Positions 36,086-45,786 are shown, numbered from the stretch's first letter. The stretch is 58,951 nucleotides of DNA from Bacteroidales bacterium (GCA_003818205.1 RPRQ01000025.1:1-58951), one strand, 5' to 3'. Numbers and translations: made by a program. The notes: generated by a model not told the origin, from the letters alone.

Positions 36086-37138
36086 TTAAAAATATGTATT
36101 AACAGCAAATTCAAATTGGTTAATAAAGATTTCTTTAAAACTTGTTATATTGTTCTGTTCATAAAACAACAGCATAGCCTTCTTATATTCAACAGAATCA
36201 ATTGTTCTAAAAGAAATTGGGCAGCACATATTTTGCATTAAAATGGCATTGCTTATGATACGGGCTGTTCGTTTATTTCCGTCAACAAAAGGTTGTATGT
36301 AGGATATTAATACCAATAACAATAACGCTTTCTCAAAAGCATTCTCCTTGCCATTCACCAAATCGCACATATTTGACAGAGCTTCAATAATCTGAAACTC
36401 ATTATCCAATGGACGATAGTTTGTCCCAGATATACCCACCCTACCTTTCCTAATATTCTTATCAATTGCTAATTCCTTTATTAATATTCTATGAATATTC
36501 TCAATTCTAGGGATTGTCAAAGGCAATAAATAATCGGGGTTTTTAACAATAAAATCAATTGCCTCCTTATGGTTCAGTAGCATTATTGCCTCGTCCTTTG
36601 TTCTCCCTGATGCAGTTTCTCGTTCCTTTAAAAGTAGTTCAGTTTCCAAAAGGGTGTAAGTATTCCCTTCAATCTGTGAAGATTTCCAACTCAAATCAAT
36701 TGCTAATCGTTCTAATTCTTTTTTATATTCACTTTCAGATAACCGTGAGATATTGCCTCTGTGTTTATTTTGAAGAGATGAAAGTTTTTCCAATTCGCTT
36801 GATGTAAACACATTAACCTTCTTTAAAACCTCGGGGATAAGTTCAATATTGTAAGTGTCTTTAATTCTTCTCGCATCAATCTCACTAGCATAATATTTTT
36901 CAATATCTATTGGTTGTAATAATTCAAAGGCTAATGAAATTTTATACTTTGTTGCTTTTCCTATCCCCTGCTTAATAAGCAAATTATCAGATGTAAGCTT
37001 CAGCAAAAGTCTTTTCAGTGTTGCAAAGCTTATTGAAGTCTGAATACCATCATGAATCTCTTTTGAAGAGCATTCATGAAGTCTTTTTACAAGATCTAAT
37101 ACCTCTTTTTCTCTATCATCTAGCATAACAAAACCCAT
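36086..37138 (-). CDS. Fic-family protein with winged-helix N domain and altered catalytic motif
   Basis: About 350 residues. The N-terminal 75 (DDREKEVLDLVKRLHECSSK...) form a winged helix for DNA binding. The Fic core has the inhibitory-helix motif SSQIEGN (S/TxxxEGN) and the catalytic loop IQPFVDGNKRTAR. In active Fic AMPylases this loop begins with His; here it is Gln, though Asp, Gly-Asn and both Arg are kept. The activity may therefore be lost or altered. The start is ATG 37138, with a GTG three codons upstream. Three copies of TGAGCCGTATT lie just upstream, consistent with autoregulation. Confidence 0.82.
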   Translation of the reverse strand: MGFVMLDDREKEVLDLVKRLHECSSKEIHDGIQTSISFATLKRLLLKLTSDNLLIKQGIGKATKYKISLAFELLQPIDIEKYYASEIDARRIKDTYNIELIPEVLKKVNVFTSSELEKLSSLQNKHRGNISRLSESEYKKELERLAIDLSWKSSQIEGNTYTLLETELLLKERETASGRTKDEAIMLLNHKEAIDFIVKNPDYLLPLTIPRIENIHRILIKELAIDKNIRKGRVGISGTNYRPLDNEFQIIEALSNMCDLVNGKENAFEKALLLLVLISYIQPFVDGNKRTARIISNAILMQNMCCPISFRTIDSVEYKKAMLLFYEQNNITSFKEIFINQFEFAVNTYF

Positions 37139-37157
37139 TTGGCTCACGAATATACTA

Positions 37158-37217
37158 AATACGGCTCAAAAAACCTAAGAATTGAGCCGTATTACCATTT
37201 TTTGATGAGCCGTATTT
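37158..37217 (-). promoter_or_regulatory. Triple operator-like repeat upstream of the Fic gene
   Basis: The site AATACGGCTCA/TGAGCCGTATT occurs three times: 37158-37169 (one orientation), 37182-37193 and 37206-37217 (the other). The first two form a perfect 12-base inverted repeat with a 12-base spacer. They occupy the 20-80 bases before the Fic start and are probably bound by its own winged-helix domain. Confidence 0.65.
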
Positions 37218-37253
37218 ATTTACTCTATCAATAATGTGGCAATAAACTGTCAA

Positions 37254-37823
37254 CTACTTTACTTTATCAGGGTTATTCTTAACATAGGCCTCCCATGAGG
37301 AGGTTTTTTTTGAACCACTCACGGTAATGGTTCCTCCTTGGTAAAAGTGGCATACTGCAGCCCCTAGCGCATCGGTAGCATCGAGCTTTGCACCCGGGAA
37401 ATCTTTAACTTTCAATATTGAGCATAGCATTGTAGCAACCTGCTCCTTCGAGGCTGCACCCTGCCCGGTAATGGATTGCTTAATTTTACGAGGAGCATAC
37501 TCAAAAATTGGTACCGAGCGCGACAGCGCAGCGGCCATAGCTACTCCTTGAGCACGTCCTAACTTTAACATACTCTGAACATTTTTACCAAAGAAAGGTG
37601 CCTCAATGGCCACCTCATCGGGATGGTACTCATCAACCAATTGCTGAATCCGCGAGTAAATGGCTTTTAGCTTTAGGTAGTGGTCGTTATACTTCTTCAG
37701 CTCAATAACCCCGAGCACAATTAAATCAATCTTATTCTTTCCTTCACCACGAATAATGGCATACCCAAGTACATTTGTACCTGGGTCGATTCCAAGGATT
37801 ATTCGTTCGCCAACTATTGCCAT
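37254..37823 (-). CDS. ruvC: Holliday junction resolvase RuvC
   Basis: A 189-residue junction endonuclease working with RuvAB. The catalytic acids fall in [15 protein letters not shown] (first Asp), [10 protein letters not shown] (Glu), and [12 protein letters not shown] (paired Asp). The motif GAASKEQV is the usual DNA-contact loop. Length is normal with a short Lys-rich tail. Monocistronic on the minus strand beside the Fic operator region. Confidence 0.95.
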   Translation of the reverse strand: MAIVGERIILGIDPGTNVLGYAIIRGEGKNKIDLIVLGVIELKKYNDHYLKLKAIYSRIQQLVDEYHPDEVAIEAPFFGKNVQSMLKLGRAQGVAMAAALSRSVPIFEYAPRKIKQSITGQGAASKEQVATMLCSILKVKDFPGAKLDATDALGAAVCHFYQGGTITVSGSKKTSSWEAYVKNNPDKVK

Positions 37824-38034
37824 TTCATTTAGATTTCAGGCTACAGGCATGAGATTTTGATTCTTTATCCTCTAGTCAACTTGCATGCTTATAGATTTAT
37901 ATACTTTTTTACGGCGGGTAGGTTAGAGACTTAGTGGCTAAAAAAAGTTTGCCGCTAAAGCGCAAAGTCACAAAGTATTACTAATACAAGATGCAACGCT
38001 AAACTACAGCCTTGTTTACTTATAAGCTAATCCC

Positions 38035-39303
38035 CTACCACGCACCAATCTCCTCATAAAGGCCTTTCCCAGTAACCAGAGTTGATTTCTTTACCGATTT
38101 TGCCTTTGTCGCTTTTGATAAAACACCCAAATAGTTTAGCGCAGCAGCAAAGCTATCCTCATTAATATCGCCAAAAGGTAGAGTATAATCATCTTCTGCT
38201 TCAACGTTTACATCGAGCCCTTCGAAATAGTCACCAACCCCATTGGCGTTTTTAAGCGAAATGCAAATGGGTAGGAAAACCCAATCGAATTGGTTGTATT
38301 TAAATACAGGCATTCCAACGGGTTTTCCGTGTGTTTTGCTACCAACTAGTGCAACGGGCATGTACGGTGCTAAGCCATTAATTACCAATTCACTTGCCGA
38401 TGCTGTTCCGTTTGTGGTAATAAATATTGCTCGGCTAAGCGATAGGGCATTCCCTTTATCTAGGAAATTAATTGTTTTATTTTGGCTTAAATACCGATCG
38501 TTAAAGGTATAGGTTGTATATGGTTTTCCATTCGTAGTTGCACCTCCGATAAGACTTGCAAGATCATTAGAAATATCAATTATTCCACCGCCATTGTACC
38601 TCAAATCAACGATGAGCTCATTAACGTTCTCGTTCTTAAATTTCAGAAAAGTATTATCAAGTTCAACCTTCGTGGGGGTAATAAACCCTTTAAGTGCCAT
38701 ATAGGCTATCTTCTTCCCACCCAGAGTGTAAACGCTATCAAAAAGAACGGTATTCATCTCAATCTCAATTTTAGTAAAGGTATGAGAAACGTTAGCCCCT
38801 GAAGGGGATACAAAACCGAAAGTTTTGGAAATACCTGGCTTATTCTCGCCAATAAGCTGATTGTAATTCTCTTTGGTTGGGCTTACCCCATCAATGCTAG
38901 CAATTCTCCAACCTCTGCCTATGCCTTTAGCAGTAAGGGGTGAACTTTTAAAGGAGTAACCAATCCACAGCTTTTCCTCATCATCAAAGATTGCACTAAA
39001 CCCAAACCCATAGTATATTCCTGCATCGTAAGCCTCATACTCCTGTAGGGTTGTCACATAGCTCCACTTATCGGGAGGGTTAACCATTAATGCGTCCATC
39101 AGCTCAATTGGGGTTTCGTAGTCATTGATATCGACAGTTTTAACCTGTTTGTACCAATAATAGGCATCGTGCATAATCCTATTCAACTCCTTTTTAGCTT
39201 CATAATGCTCATCTGTATCATCATCCTTGCAACCCTGTAATGAAATAGCCATTATGCCAAATACCATAATAGGCAATAAACGATTTAAAATACTTGTCTT
39301 CAT
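38035..39303 (-). CDS. S41-family C-terminal processing peptidase, lipoprotein
   Basis: A 422-residue exported protease. The N terminus has a lipobox (ISLQGCKD). A PDZ-like region (about 110-180, with GIGRGWRIASIDGVSP) precedes the peptidase domain. The catalytic Ser is in TTNGTASASELVING and the general-base Lys in VGSKTHGKPVG; LIVDLRYNGGG is the usual conserved stretch. Periplasmic or surface tail-specific protease. Upstream of it is a drug/metabolite-type transporter on the same strand, 15 bases away, possibly co-transcribed. Confidence 0.88.
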   Translation of the reverse strand: MKTSILNRLLPIMVFGIMAISLQGCKDDDTDEHYEAKKELNRIMHDAYYWYKQVKTVDINDYETPIELMDALMVNPPDKWSYVTTLQEYEAYDAGIYYGFGFSAIFDDEEKLWIGYSFKSSPLTAKGIGRGWRIASIDGVSPTKENYNQLIGENKPGISKTFGFVSPSGANVSHTFTKIEIEMNTVLFDSVYTLGGKKIAYMALKGFITPTKVELDNTFLKFKNENVNELIVDLRYNGGGIIDISNDLASLIGGATTNGKPYTTYTFNDRYLSQNKTINFLDKGNALSLSRAIFITTNGTASASELVINGLAPYMPVALVGSKTHGKPVGMPVFKYNQFDWVFLPICISLKNANGVGDYFEGLDVNVEAEDDYTLPFGDINEDSFAAALNYLGVLSKATKAKSVKKSTLVTGKGLYEEIGAW

Positions 39304-39317
39304 ATAATAATTTTAAT

Positions 39318-40208
39318 TTAACTAATTCCTTTTGGTCTAATTTGCTGATATACAATTCCGCAGATGATAAGAATTAGACCAGCTAAAGTAGTCCAAAACA
39401 CCGTTTCACCAAGCACTAGGTTAATAAAAATAAGTGCAACAAATGGCACTAAATAGATAACATTACTCAGCCGTGCAGTATTATCAGCATAGTTTAGTGC
39501 TTTCAACCACAGGACAAATGTTATCCCCATTTCGAAAGTCCCAATATATGCCGATGCCAATACTCCGTTGAATGATACAACCCAAAAATCTTTTGTGAAA
39601 AGACCCACACTCAAGGTGAATATAGTTGCAAAGCAGAAATTCAGAAATAGTTTAACAACCTCATCCCTTTCATTATCACGAACATTGTACAGCCAGAACA
39701 ATGCCCATATGGTTGAGCTGATTAGGGCTAGAAAAACCCCCAATGGATTACTTTTGGCAAAAATCGCTATTTGTCCCTGCGATGAAATAAAGATAACACC
39801 TATAAAGCTTACTATTAACGCAATAATATTTCTCACTTTCAGCTTCTGCCCTAAAATTGGAATTGATAGAAGCACTAATATAATGGGCCAAACAAAATTT
39901 AATGGTTGAGCCACCTGAGCGGGAAGTAAATCATAGGCTTTGAAAAGTATAAAATAGTATAAAAATGGATTTAAAAAACCTAATATAATTGACCATTTGA
40001 GTTGAGTACGATTTGTTTGAATTACCTGTTGCAATTTTCCTTGGACTATAAGAACAAGTAATAGTATAATTGAAGAAAATAGTGACGACCAGAAAAGTAG
40101 TTGAATAAAGTTTAGGTGCTGAAGGGCTATTTTAAATGCGGTAGCCGATGTTCCCCAGAATAGGATAACAAATCCTGCAAGGGTATATGCTAATTTCTGA
40201 TTCTTCAT
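39318..40208 (-). CDS. EamA-type DMT-family transporter
   Basis: A 296-residue protein of about ten hydrophobic helices in two five-helix EamA halves; the first starts YTLAGFVILFWGTSATAFKI, and the second has FLALISSTIWALFWLYNVRD. Typical of the drug/metabolite transporter superfamily. Substrate cannot be assigned. It lies 15 bases upstream of the S41 peptidase gene in the same orientation. Confidence 0.9.
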   Translation of the reverse strand: MKNQKLAYTLAGFVILFWGTSATAFKIALQHLNFIQLLFWSSLFSSIILLLVLIVQGKLQQVIQTNRTQLKWSIILGFLNPFLYYFILFKAYDLLPAQVAQPLNFVWPIILVLLSIPILGQKLKVRNIIALIVSFIGVIFISSQGQIAIFAKSNPLGVFLALISSTIWALFWLYNVRDNERDEVVKLFLNFCFATIFTLSVGLFTKDFWVVSFNGVLASAYIGTFEMGITFVLWLKALNYADNTARLSNVIYLVPFVALIFINLVLGETVFWTTLAGLILIICGIVYQQIRPKGIS

Positions 40209-40285
40209 ATTAATAAGAAAGGGGAAAGATACAAAAAGGATTCAATTGATAAATCTCAACGGTTAGTTTCCCCAGCGCAACCGCA

Positions 40286-40862
40286 TTTAAAAACCCCACA
40301 GCTTTTCTCTATAATTGAAGTCTAATGCTGCTTTCAGCCGCTTGTTTTTTTACTTAGATTCTTGGTCATGTCATTGGCCAGCACGGGCATGGCCATTTTC
40401 TGGATGATATTATGGTTCTACGCTGCATTGCCAGCTCTTTTACGAGATTTATCCTCTCCGAGCACCACATCTAAAGTCCCATGTAAACTATTTTCAACAG
40501 ATCAATGTTTTCGGATGCGTTGGTTAAGTCCCCTCGCATCTGGGGGTAGGTTCGAGATTTAATATCGCTGGTCTTTCGTTGGTTCGCCGCTGGTTTTGTT
40601 GTAAACTTCTGCTTCAATTTTTATAATCGTTGTTAGCCCTGCCCATTTTTCCCTAAGCTCGATATGGCTTAACTCTCGTATGCGTAACAGGTGCGTTTTC
40701 CGATCCGACCATGTTCGAAATCTTCTTCAACGCTTACGGTCACAGGTTTTAAGAGCAACACAGTATTCCATGCGGCTTGCTCCAGCACTCTCTGGTTGCC
40801 TTTTGCTGCGAGAATCTTTTCTTTAGTAAGGTTTAAATTGTCAGCCAAGTTTACTTCGTTTT
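40286..40862 (-). pseudogene. Decayed ISAs1-family transposase remnant
   Basis: Read on the minus strand, broken frames give in order FEHGRIGKRTCYAYES, SHIELREKWAGLTTIIKIEA, SVENSLHGTLDVVLGEDKSR, RAGNAA then NHNIIQKMAM, and the typical end KRLKAALDFNYREKLWGF. These are the C-terminal segments of ISAs1-type transposases in the right order, interrupted by several stops and frameshifts. The N-terminal half and the IS ends were not found. The hpt promoter lies immediately beyond. Confidence 0.75.
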
Positions 40863-40869
40863 ATTTTTT

Positions 40870-40877
40870 TACCTTTG
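40870..40877 (+). promoter_or_regulatory. -7 box of the hpt promoter
   Basis: TACCTTTG fits TAnnTTTG and lies 25 bases before the hpt ATG. A good -33 box at the usual spacing was not found. Confidence 0.45.
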
Positions 40878-40901
40878 CCTAGTGATAGTAATATTTACAA
40901 C

Positions 40902-41438
40902 ATGAAGAATGTGATCATTAAGGACAAGGAGTTCAAGCTAAGCTATACATCGGACGAAATTCAGTCAGATATTGATGTGCTATCATCAAAGTTAAACTAT
41001 GACCTTAAGAATGTGCACATTCCTTTATTCTTATCCATACTGAACGGCTCATTCATGTTTGTCGCCGATTTGCTCAAGCGATTCCAATACCCCTGCGAGG
41101 TTTCATTTATCAAGTTAGCATCCTACAAGGGTACATCATCATCTGGAACGGTAAACGAGCTAATAGGTTTAACGGAGAATATTGCGGGGCGTACCGTAAT
41201 AATTGTTGAGGATATTGTTGATACGGGTCATACGCTAGATAAACTTTACGCTGAACTTAAAAAGAAAAATCCGGCAAATATTTTAATTGCATCGTTATTA
41301 TATAAACCTGATTCCTATAAAGGGAATCTTAAGATAAACTACATAGGGAAATCGATTCCGAATGAATTTATAGTGGGGTATGGACTTGATTACGATGGAT
41401 TAGGAAGAAATTTACCCGATATTTACACTTTGGCATAA
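40902..41438 (+). CDS. hpt: Hypoxanthine phosphoribosyltransferase
   Basis: About 178 residues; salvages hypoxanthine or guanine with PRPP. The PRPP loop is VIIVEDIVDTGHTLDKL (the acidic EDIVDTG motif), with FIKLASYKGTSSSGTV as the flexible loop and YGLDYDGLGRNLP near the C terminus. The frame continues upstream to a TTG at 40875, which falls in the promoter, so ATG 40902 is chosen. First gene of a run hpt-adk-obgE-PAP2. Confidence 0.93.
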   Translation: MKNVIIKDKEFKLSYTSDEIQSDIDVLSSKLNYDLKNVHIPLFLSILNGSFMFVADLLKRFQYPCEVSFIKLASYKGTSSSGTVNELIGLTENIAGRTVIIVEDIVDTGHTLDKLYAELKKKNPANILIASLLYKPDSYKGNLKINYIGKSIPNEFIVGYGLDYDGLGRNLPDIYTLA

Positions 41439-41476
41439 TCATTTCAAGAAATCAATAATCCTCTAAATCTTATACT

Positions 41477-42052
41477 ATGCTGAATATCGTTCTGTTTGGC
41501 CCTCCAGGTGCAGGGAAAGGCACTCAATCGGAGAAATTAATCGTAAAATATAAACTTAAGCATCTTTCAACCGGTGATATACTCCGTGCTGCAATTAAGA
41601 ATCAAACCCCACTCGGGCTTGAGGCAAAAAAAATTATCGATAAGGGAGAACTTGTTCCCGATGAAATGGTTATAGGACTTATCAGTCGAGAACTCGATGA
41701 GCATAAAGATGCGAAGGGCTTTATTTTCGATGGATTTCCTCGAACCACTATACAGGCGCAGGAACTCGACAAAATGCTTACCAGCAAAGGGCTGTGCATT
41801 AACCTAATGATGGTGCTTGAGGTGGAGCACAATGAATTAATTAAGCGACTAATGAATAGGGGGTTGCAATCGAACCGTGCGGACGATCAGGATGTTAGTG
41901 TTATTGAAAACAGGATAAAAGTTTACGATGAATACACCAAAGTTGTAGCCGATTACTATAAAGCACAAAACAAATATGTGGCCATTCATGGTATGGGTTC
42001 AATCGATGAAATTTTTGAGAGACTTTGCCAAGCAATAAAAGAATACCAATAG
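41477..42052 (+). CDS. adk: Adenylate kinase
   Basis: A 191-residue kinase converting AMP and ATP to ADP. The P-loop is GPPGAGKGTQ (residues 8-17), the AMP-binding region has STGDILRAAI and GFIFDGFPRTTIQAQ, and the short LID lies around RGLQSNRADDQD. The short-LID form (about 190 residues rather than 214) is usual in this phylum. Thirty-eight bases downstream of hpt, so both are nucleotide-salvage genes likely in one transcript. Confidence 0.95.
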   Translation: MLNIVLFGPPGAGKGTQSEKLIVKYKLKHLSTGDILRAAIKNQTPLGLEAKKIIDKGELVPDEMVIGLISRELDEHKDAKGFIFDGFPRTTIQAQELDKMLTSKGLCINLMMVLEVEHNELIKRLMNRGLQSNRADDQDVSVIENRIKVYDEYTKVVADYYKAQNKYVAIHGMGSIDEIFERLCQAIKEYQ

Positions 42053-42081
42053 CATCCAACTAGATTTGAGGGGAAGGGATT

Positions 42082-43077
42082 ATGTCAGCAACAAACTTTG
42101 TAGATTACGTTAAGATATACTGCCGTTCGGGCAAAGGCGGGGCGGGTAGCGTTCACTTCCGCAGGGAGAAGTTTATTCCCAAAGGAGGTCCTGATGGCGG
42201 CAATGGTGGTCGTGGCGGCGACATTTACCTAAAGGGTAGTGAACAGCATTGGACTCTAATCCATCTAAAGTACAAAAGGCATGTAATTGCCGAGAGCGGT
42301 GGTGGTGGAACGGGTGCGCTTTGCTCAGGATCCGATGGTCAGGATATTGTCATCGAGGTACCCCTTGGGACGGTAGCCAAAAACGCTGAGACCAATGAGA
42401 TAATCTGCGAGATCACCCAGAAGGATGAAAAGGTGATGCTGATGCAGGGAGGCCGTGGCGGATTGGGGAATTGGAATTTCAGAACCGCAACCCTACAAAC
42501 CCCTCGGTTTGCTCAGCCCGGTGAACCCGAGAAGGAAGGGTATGTAATACTTGAACTTAAAATACTAGCCGATATAGGGCTTGTTGGATTCCCCAACGCA
42601 GGAAAATCAACGCTGCTATCGGTGGTATCGGCGGCCAAACCCAAAATTGCTGATTACGCTTTCACTACGCTTGTTCCCAACGTTGGAATTGTGGAATACC
42701 GCGATGGTCGTTCGTTCGTCATGGCCGACATTCCAGGGATTATCGAGGGCGCCCACGAAGGTAAAGGACTTGGTCTTCGTTTCCTAAGGCATATAGAGCG
42801 GAATTCGATGCTACTATTCATGGTTCCCTCCGATAGCGATGATATTCAAAAGCAGTATAATATCCTTGTTAACGAGCTGAAGATGTTCAACCCTGACCTA
42901 TTAGATAAGAAAAGGGTGCTAGCGATCACCAAATCCGACCTGATTGACGATGAGCTGATGAAGGAGATAAAAAAGGAGCTGCCAAAGAAAATTCCACACA
43001 TTTTTATTTCATCCCAAACAGGTACTGGGATAACGCAGCTGAAAGATTTACTTTGGAAGCAACTAAATTACGAATAG
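42082..43077 (+). CDS. obgE: Obg-family GTPase
   Basis: A 331-residue ribosome-associated GTPase. The Gly-rich Obg fold occupies residues 1-158 ([30 protein letters not shown]). The G domain follows: G1 [12 protein letters not shown]3 [17 protein letters not shown] (DxPG), G4 TKSD. No C-terminal OCT domain, as in most Bacteroidota. Acts in 50S assembly and stress control. Lies 29 bases after adk. Confidence 0.96.
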   Translation: MSATNFVDYVKIYCRSGKGGAGSVHFRREKFIPKGGPDGGNGGRGGDIYLKGSEQHWTLIHLKYKRHVIAESGGGGTGALCSGSDGQDIVIEVPLGTVAKNAETNEIICEITQKDEKVMLMQGGRGGLGNWNFRTATLQTPRFAQPGEPEKEGYVILELKILADIGLVGFPNAGKSTLLSVVSAAKPKIADYAFTTLVPNVGIVEYRDGRSFVMADIPGIIEGAHEGKGLGLRFLRHIERNSMLLFMVPSDSDDIQKQYNILVNELKMFNPDLLDKKRVLAITKSDLIDDELMKEIKKELPKKIPHIFISSQTGTGITQLKDLLWKQLNYE

Positions 43078-43081
43078 CCAA

Positions 43082-43645
43082 ATGGTTGAAATATTGTTGA
43101 AATGGGATAGCCAGCTCTTCCTTCTGCTCAACGGGATTCACTCTCCTTTTTGGGATTCTATAATGATTTTCGCTTCGGGGAAGCTAAACTGGCTACCGCT
43201 TTACCTACTCATCATATTTTTTATAGCCCTTAAGAACAGGTGGAAAACCCTTTGGTGGCTTATAGCCATTGCCATAGTTGTGGTTGCTACCGATCAACTT
43301 TCGGTAGGATTATTCAAGAATGTTTTTCAGCGGCTAAGGCCCTGTCATAACTCAGAGCTTCAAGGCTTAATCCATTTGGTGGGCAGGTGTGGTGGACAGT
43401 ACGGCTTTGTATCGTCACACGCAGCGAATACCTTTGGAGTAGCCGTTTTTCTTTCGTTGCTTTTCAGTAAGCGATGGATTACTTACAGCCTTCTAATTTG
43501 GGCAGCATTCGTATCGTATAGCAGGATATACCTTGGCGTTCATTTCCCTGGTGATGTGATCTGCGGAGCAATCCTTGGTGCAGGTATTGGTATTAGCCTA
43601 TGGCTGCCTGCAAACTACTTCATAAATAGGATGAAATGGGTGTAG
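43082..43645 (+). CDS. PAP2-family membrane phosphatase
   Basis: A 187-residue integral membrane protein with about six helices. The acid phosphatase motifs are KNVFQRLRPCHN (KxxxxxxRP), YGFVSSHAANTFG (PSGH-like, SSH) and SRIYLGVHFPGDVICG (SRxxxxxHxxxD). Probable substrates are undecaprenyl or lipid-linked phosphates. It starts four bases after obgE, so it is in the same operon. Confidence 0.92.
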   Translation: MVEILLKWDSQLFLLLNGIHSPFWDSIMIFASGKLNWLPLYLLIIFFIALKNRWKTLWWLIAIAIVVVATDQLSVGLFKNVFQRLRPCHNSELQGLIHLVGRCGGQYGFVSSHAANTFGVAVFLSLLFSKRWITYSLLIWAAFVSYSRIYLGVHFPGDVICGAILGAGIGISLWLPANYFINRMKWV

Positions 43646-43734
43646 TTTAAATTTTATTGCTTTGAGATTTTGATAATTGCCTGCCTACTGGCAGTTAGAC
43701 CTTTCCATTATACATTTCTAAATTTTCATTGTCA

Positions 43735-44715
43735 ATGTTTCTCATCTACCAACCATCCACCAATCCCTACTTCAATATCGCCTCAGAGGAGTACTTGCTG
43801 AAGAGTTTTTCCGATGAATTTTTTATTATTTATCGTAACGAACCATCGGTTATCGTGGGCAAGCATCAGAACACCATGGCCGAAATCAACCTCGAATTTG
43901 TTAGAAGAAGAGGGCTGCCAGTTGTTCGACGCTTATCGGGAGGAGGAACGGTCTATCACGATTTGGGCAATATCAACTATACATTCGTTGCCAATGGCAC
44001 CGAGGGAAGCATGGTTGATTTTAAAAGGCATACGCAACCCATTATCGATATCCTCCAAGCACTTGGGGTTAATGCACGAATTGGAGGGAAGAATGATATT
44101 CGGGTTGGCGAAAAAAAAATTTCGGGGAATGCGGAGCATATCTATAAGAATAGGATTTTGCATCATGGAACACTGCTATTCAACTCGAACCTCGATGAAC
44201 TGAATGAATCGATTAAAATCAACCCGAGCACTTACACCGACAGTGCGGTTAAATCCATCCGAAGCCAAGTAGCGAATATATCAGACTATTTAAACCATAA
44301 TATCAGCATTGACGATTTCACTAGCCTCATACTGAATCATATTAAAGAGGGATCCCCGAATACTAATGAATATCAGCTAAGTATTAAGGATATAAGCTCA
44401 ATCAACCAGCTGATTTCAATCAAATACTCAACATGGGATTGGAACTATGGCTATTCACCATCGTATATTCTTAATAAACAGATTCCCATTGGCGACAAGA
44501 CGTTGAGCATTCAGATTAGCGCTGAGAAGGGCTTAATTCGCTCAATAGCTTTTAGCGGGAGTATGATTGTCAAAAACCGTATAGAACACCTTGAAAAACT
44601 GCTCAATGGATGCCCACACGACATGGATGAAATCGCCAATAGGCTGTCAAAGGTTGATTTGAATTATTATTTACCTCAAATATCGTTGGAGGAATTACTT
44701 GGAGGCCTTTTCTGA
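43735..44715 (+). CDS. lplA: Lipoate-protein ligase A
   Basis: About 326 residues; attaches free lipoate to lipoyl domains. The lipoate-binding motif is VVRRLSGGGTVYHDLGNINY (RRxSGGGxVYHD), the conserved Lys lies in KKISGNAEHIYKNRILHHGT, and a C-terminal accessory domain (about 240-326) is present as in LplA. The frame opens at TTG 43729 but ATG 43735 is the likely start. Confidence 0.93.
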   Translation: MFLIYQPSTNPYFNIASEEYLLKSFSDEFFIIYRNEPSVIVGKHQNTMAEINLEFVRRRGLPVVRRLSGGGTVYHDLGNINYTFVANGTEGSMVDFKRHTQPIIDILQALGVNARIGGKNDIRVGEKKISGNAEHIYKNRILHHGTLLFNSNLDELNESIKINPSTYTDSAVKSIRSQVANISDYLNHNISIDDFTSLILNHIKEGSPNTNEYQLSIKDISSINQLISIKYSTWDWNYGYSPSYILNKQIPIGDKTLSIQISAEKGLIRSIAFSGSMIVKNRIEHLEKLLNGCPHDMDEIANRLSKVDLNYYLPQISLEELLGGLF

Positions 44716-44767
44716 GCATTCATAATCGATTACCGTAATAGCACACTCAGAGAAAATGATTATTACA

Positions 44768-45337
44768 CTACTTCTTAGGCTGTTCCTTGGGGGGATCAAG
44801 ACCGTAGGCAACACCTTCAACCAAATGGGTAGGTATTTCACCATAGCCCCCTTTCGATTCACGTTTTATAATCAGAACGATGTATGCGCCCATGTTTACA
44901 GCCTTCTTTTGAAGACGAATATCTGCGCTCTGCTGAGCAGATTTAGCACTCCTAGCATTTTTCGATGATTTTGCCTCAACCTTCCCCAAATCATACAAAC
45001 CAGCTACCTCCTCGGGGTTATCGGTTAGAACGATGGTCTTAAAATCGCGCTCGCCAACCATCTCAAAAGCTGGTTTATTAAAAACTTCCTTTCTACCCGT
45101 GCTGTAAAGAATTTTTTGCACCTGCTTGCGGGCAAGCTCCTCTTGCTTCGTTTTATTCTGCGGATAGTACGTAACCTTTATGGACGAAACGCCATGTATT
45201 TTACCAAGAATCTTCTTGCCGCTGACGAGAATGATGGTATCAACCCTAACAGCATCCTGCGCCCAACCTGCTCCTGATGTTAAGAGCAAAGCGAAAACGA
45301 ATATAAAACCTTTATGTAATCTCTGCATATTCAGCAT
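44768..45337 (-). CDS. Hypothetical exported protein
   Basis: A 189-residue protein with a signal peptide (FIFVFALLLTSGAGWA, cut before QDAV). The N-terminal mature part (TIILVSGKKILGKIHGV.....RKQVQKILYSTGRKEVF) looks like a small beta-barrel SH3-like module common in Bacteroidota exported proteins; the middle is Lys/Ala/Ser-rich (KSSKNARSAKSAQQSAD) and the C terminus ends in PPKEQPKK. Not recognised as a named family. Stands alone, convergent with lplA. Confidence 0.65.
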   Translation of the reverse strand: MLNMQRLHKGFIFVFALLLTSGAGWAQDAVRVDTIILVSGKKILGKIHGVSSIKVTYYPQNKTKQEELARKQVQKILYSTGRKEVFNKPAFEMVGERDFKTIVLTDNPEEVAGLYDLGKVEAKSSKNARSAKSAQQSADIRLQKKAVNMGAYIVLIIKRESKGGYGEIPTHLVEGVAYGLDPPKEQPKK

Positions 45338-45447
45338 TGGATAAATATACCCCTTTCATTATCGGAACAAAGTCGATGCCATTAATTAGATATAAAAATA
45401 ACAAAATTAACATATCATCAGTTTGATTCAAAGCGGAAAAATAAAAA

Positions 45448-45786
45448 TCACTTATTCCCTTGGCATAAAAAGAAAAAACCGATAGACAATGGAAACAAGT
45501 ACAATATCAGCCCAACATCGAACGTTCCGCCATAGGAAACAAACAGCTGATAAGCCGAAAGTAAAAAAATGATAAGCCCTGAAATAACCGTCAAACCTGG
45601 TTTCGAAAGAAATCCGCCCACTAACAACAAAATAGCAAAGATTACAAAGGCAAAGGCGATGTAAAATCGCAGGCTCTCAAAGCTGATTTGCCTTAAACTA
45701 TAAATATTGTCGAAGAATAGGTATAGCGCTAAGGTTATACGAAGAAACCATAATGCAATAACCTGTCCTGATTTGAGGGGTTGCAT
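45448..45786 (-). CDS. Small four-helix membrane protein
   Basis: A 112-residue protein with about four hydrophobic segments (IALWFLRITLALYLFFDNIY, IAFAFVIFAILLLVGGFLS and two more). It resembles DoxX-like membrane proteins in size but without a clear motif. Function unknown. It is transcribed away from plsC, from a shared intergenic region of 68 bases. Confidence 0.6.
   Translation of the reverse strand: MQPLKSGQVIALWFLRITLALYLFFDNIYSLRQISFESLRFYIAFAFVIFAILLLVGGFLSKPGLTVISGLIIFLLSAYQLFVSYGGTFDVGLILYLFPLSIGFFFLCQGNK

Noticed and set aside
35954-36241. Plus-strand ORF of 95 codons before the Fic gene end
   Set aside because: Spans a repeat element and the antisense of the Fic 3' end; Cys/Phe-rich with no family features.
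40362-40562. Short plus-strand ORF in the hpt upstream gap
   Set aside because: The real signal is on the minus strand, where broken transposase motifs are read; this ORF is its shadow.
40691-40882. Second short plus-strand ORF ahead of hpt
   Set aside because: Also antisense to the transposase remnant and lacking a ribosome site or family pattern.
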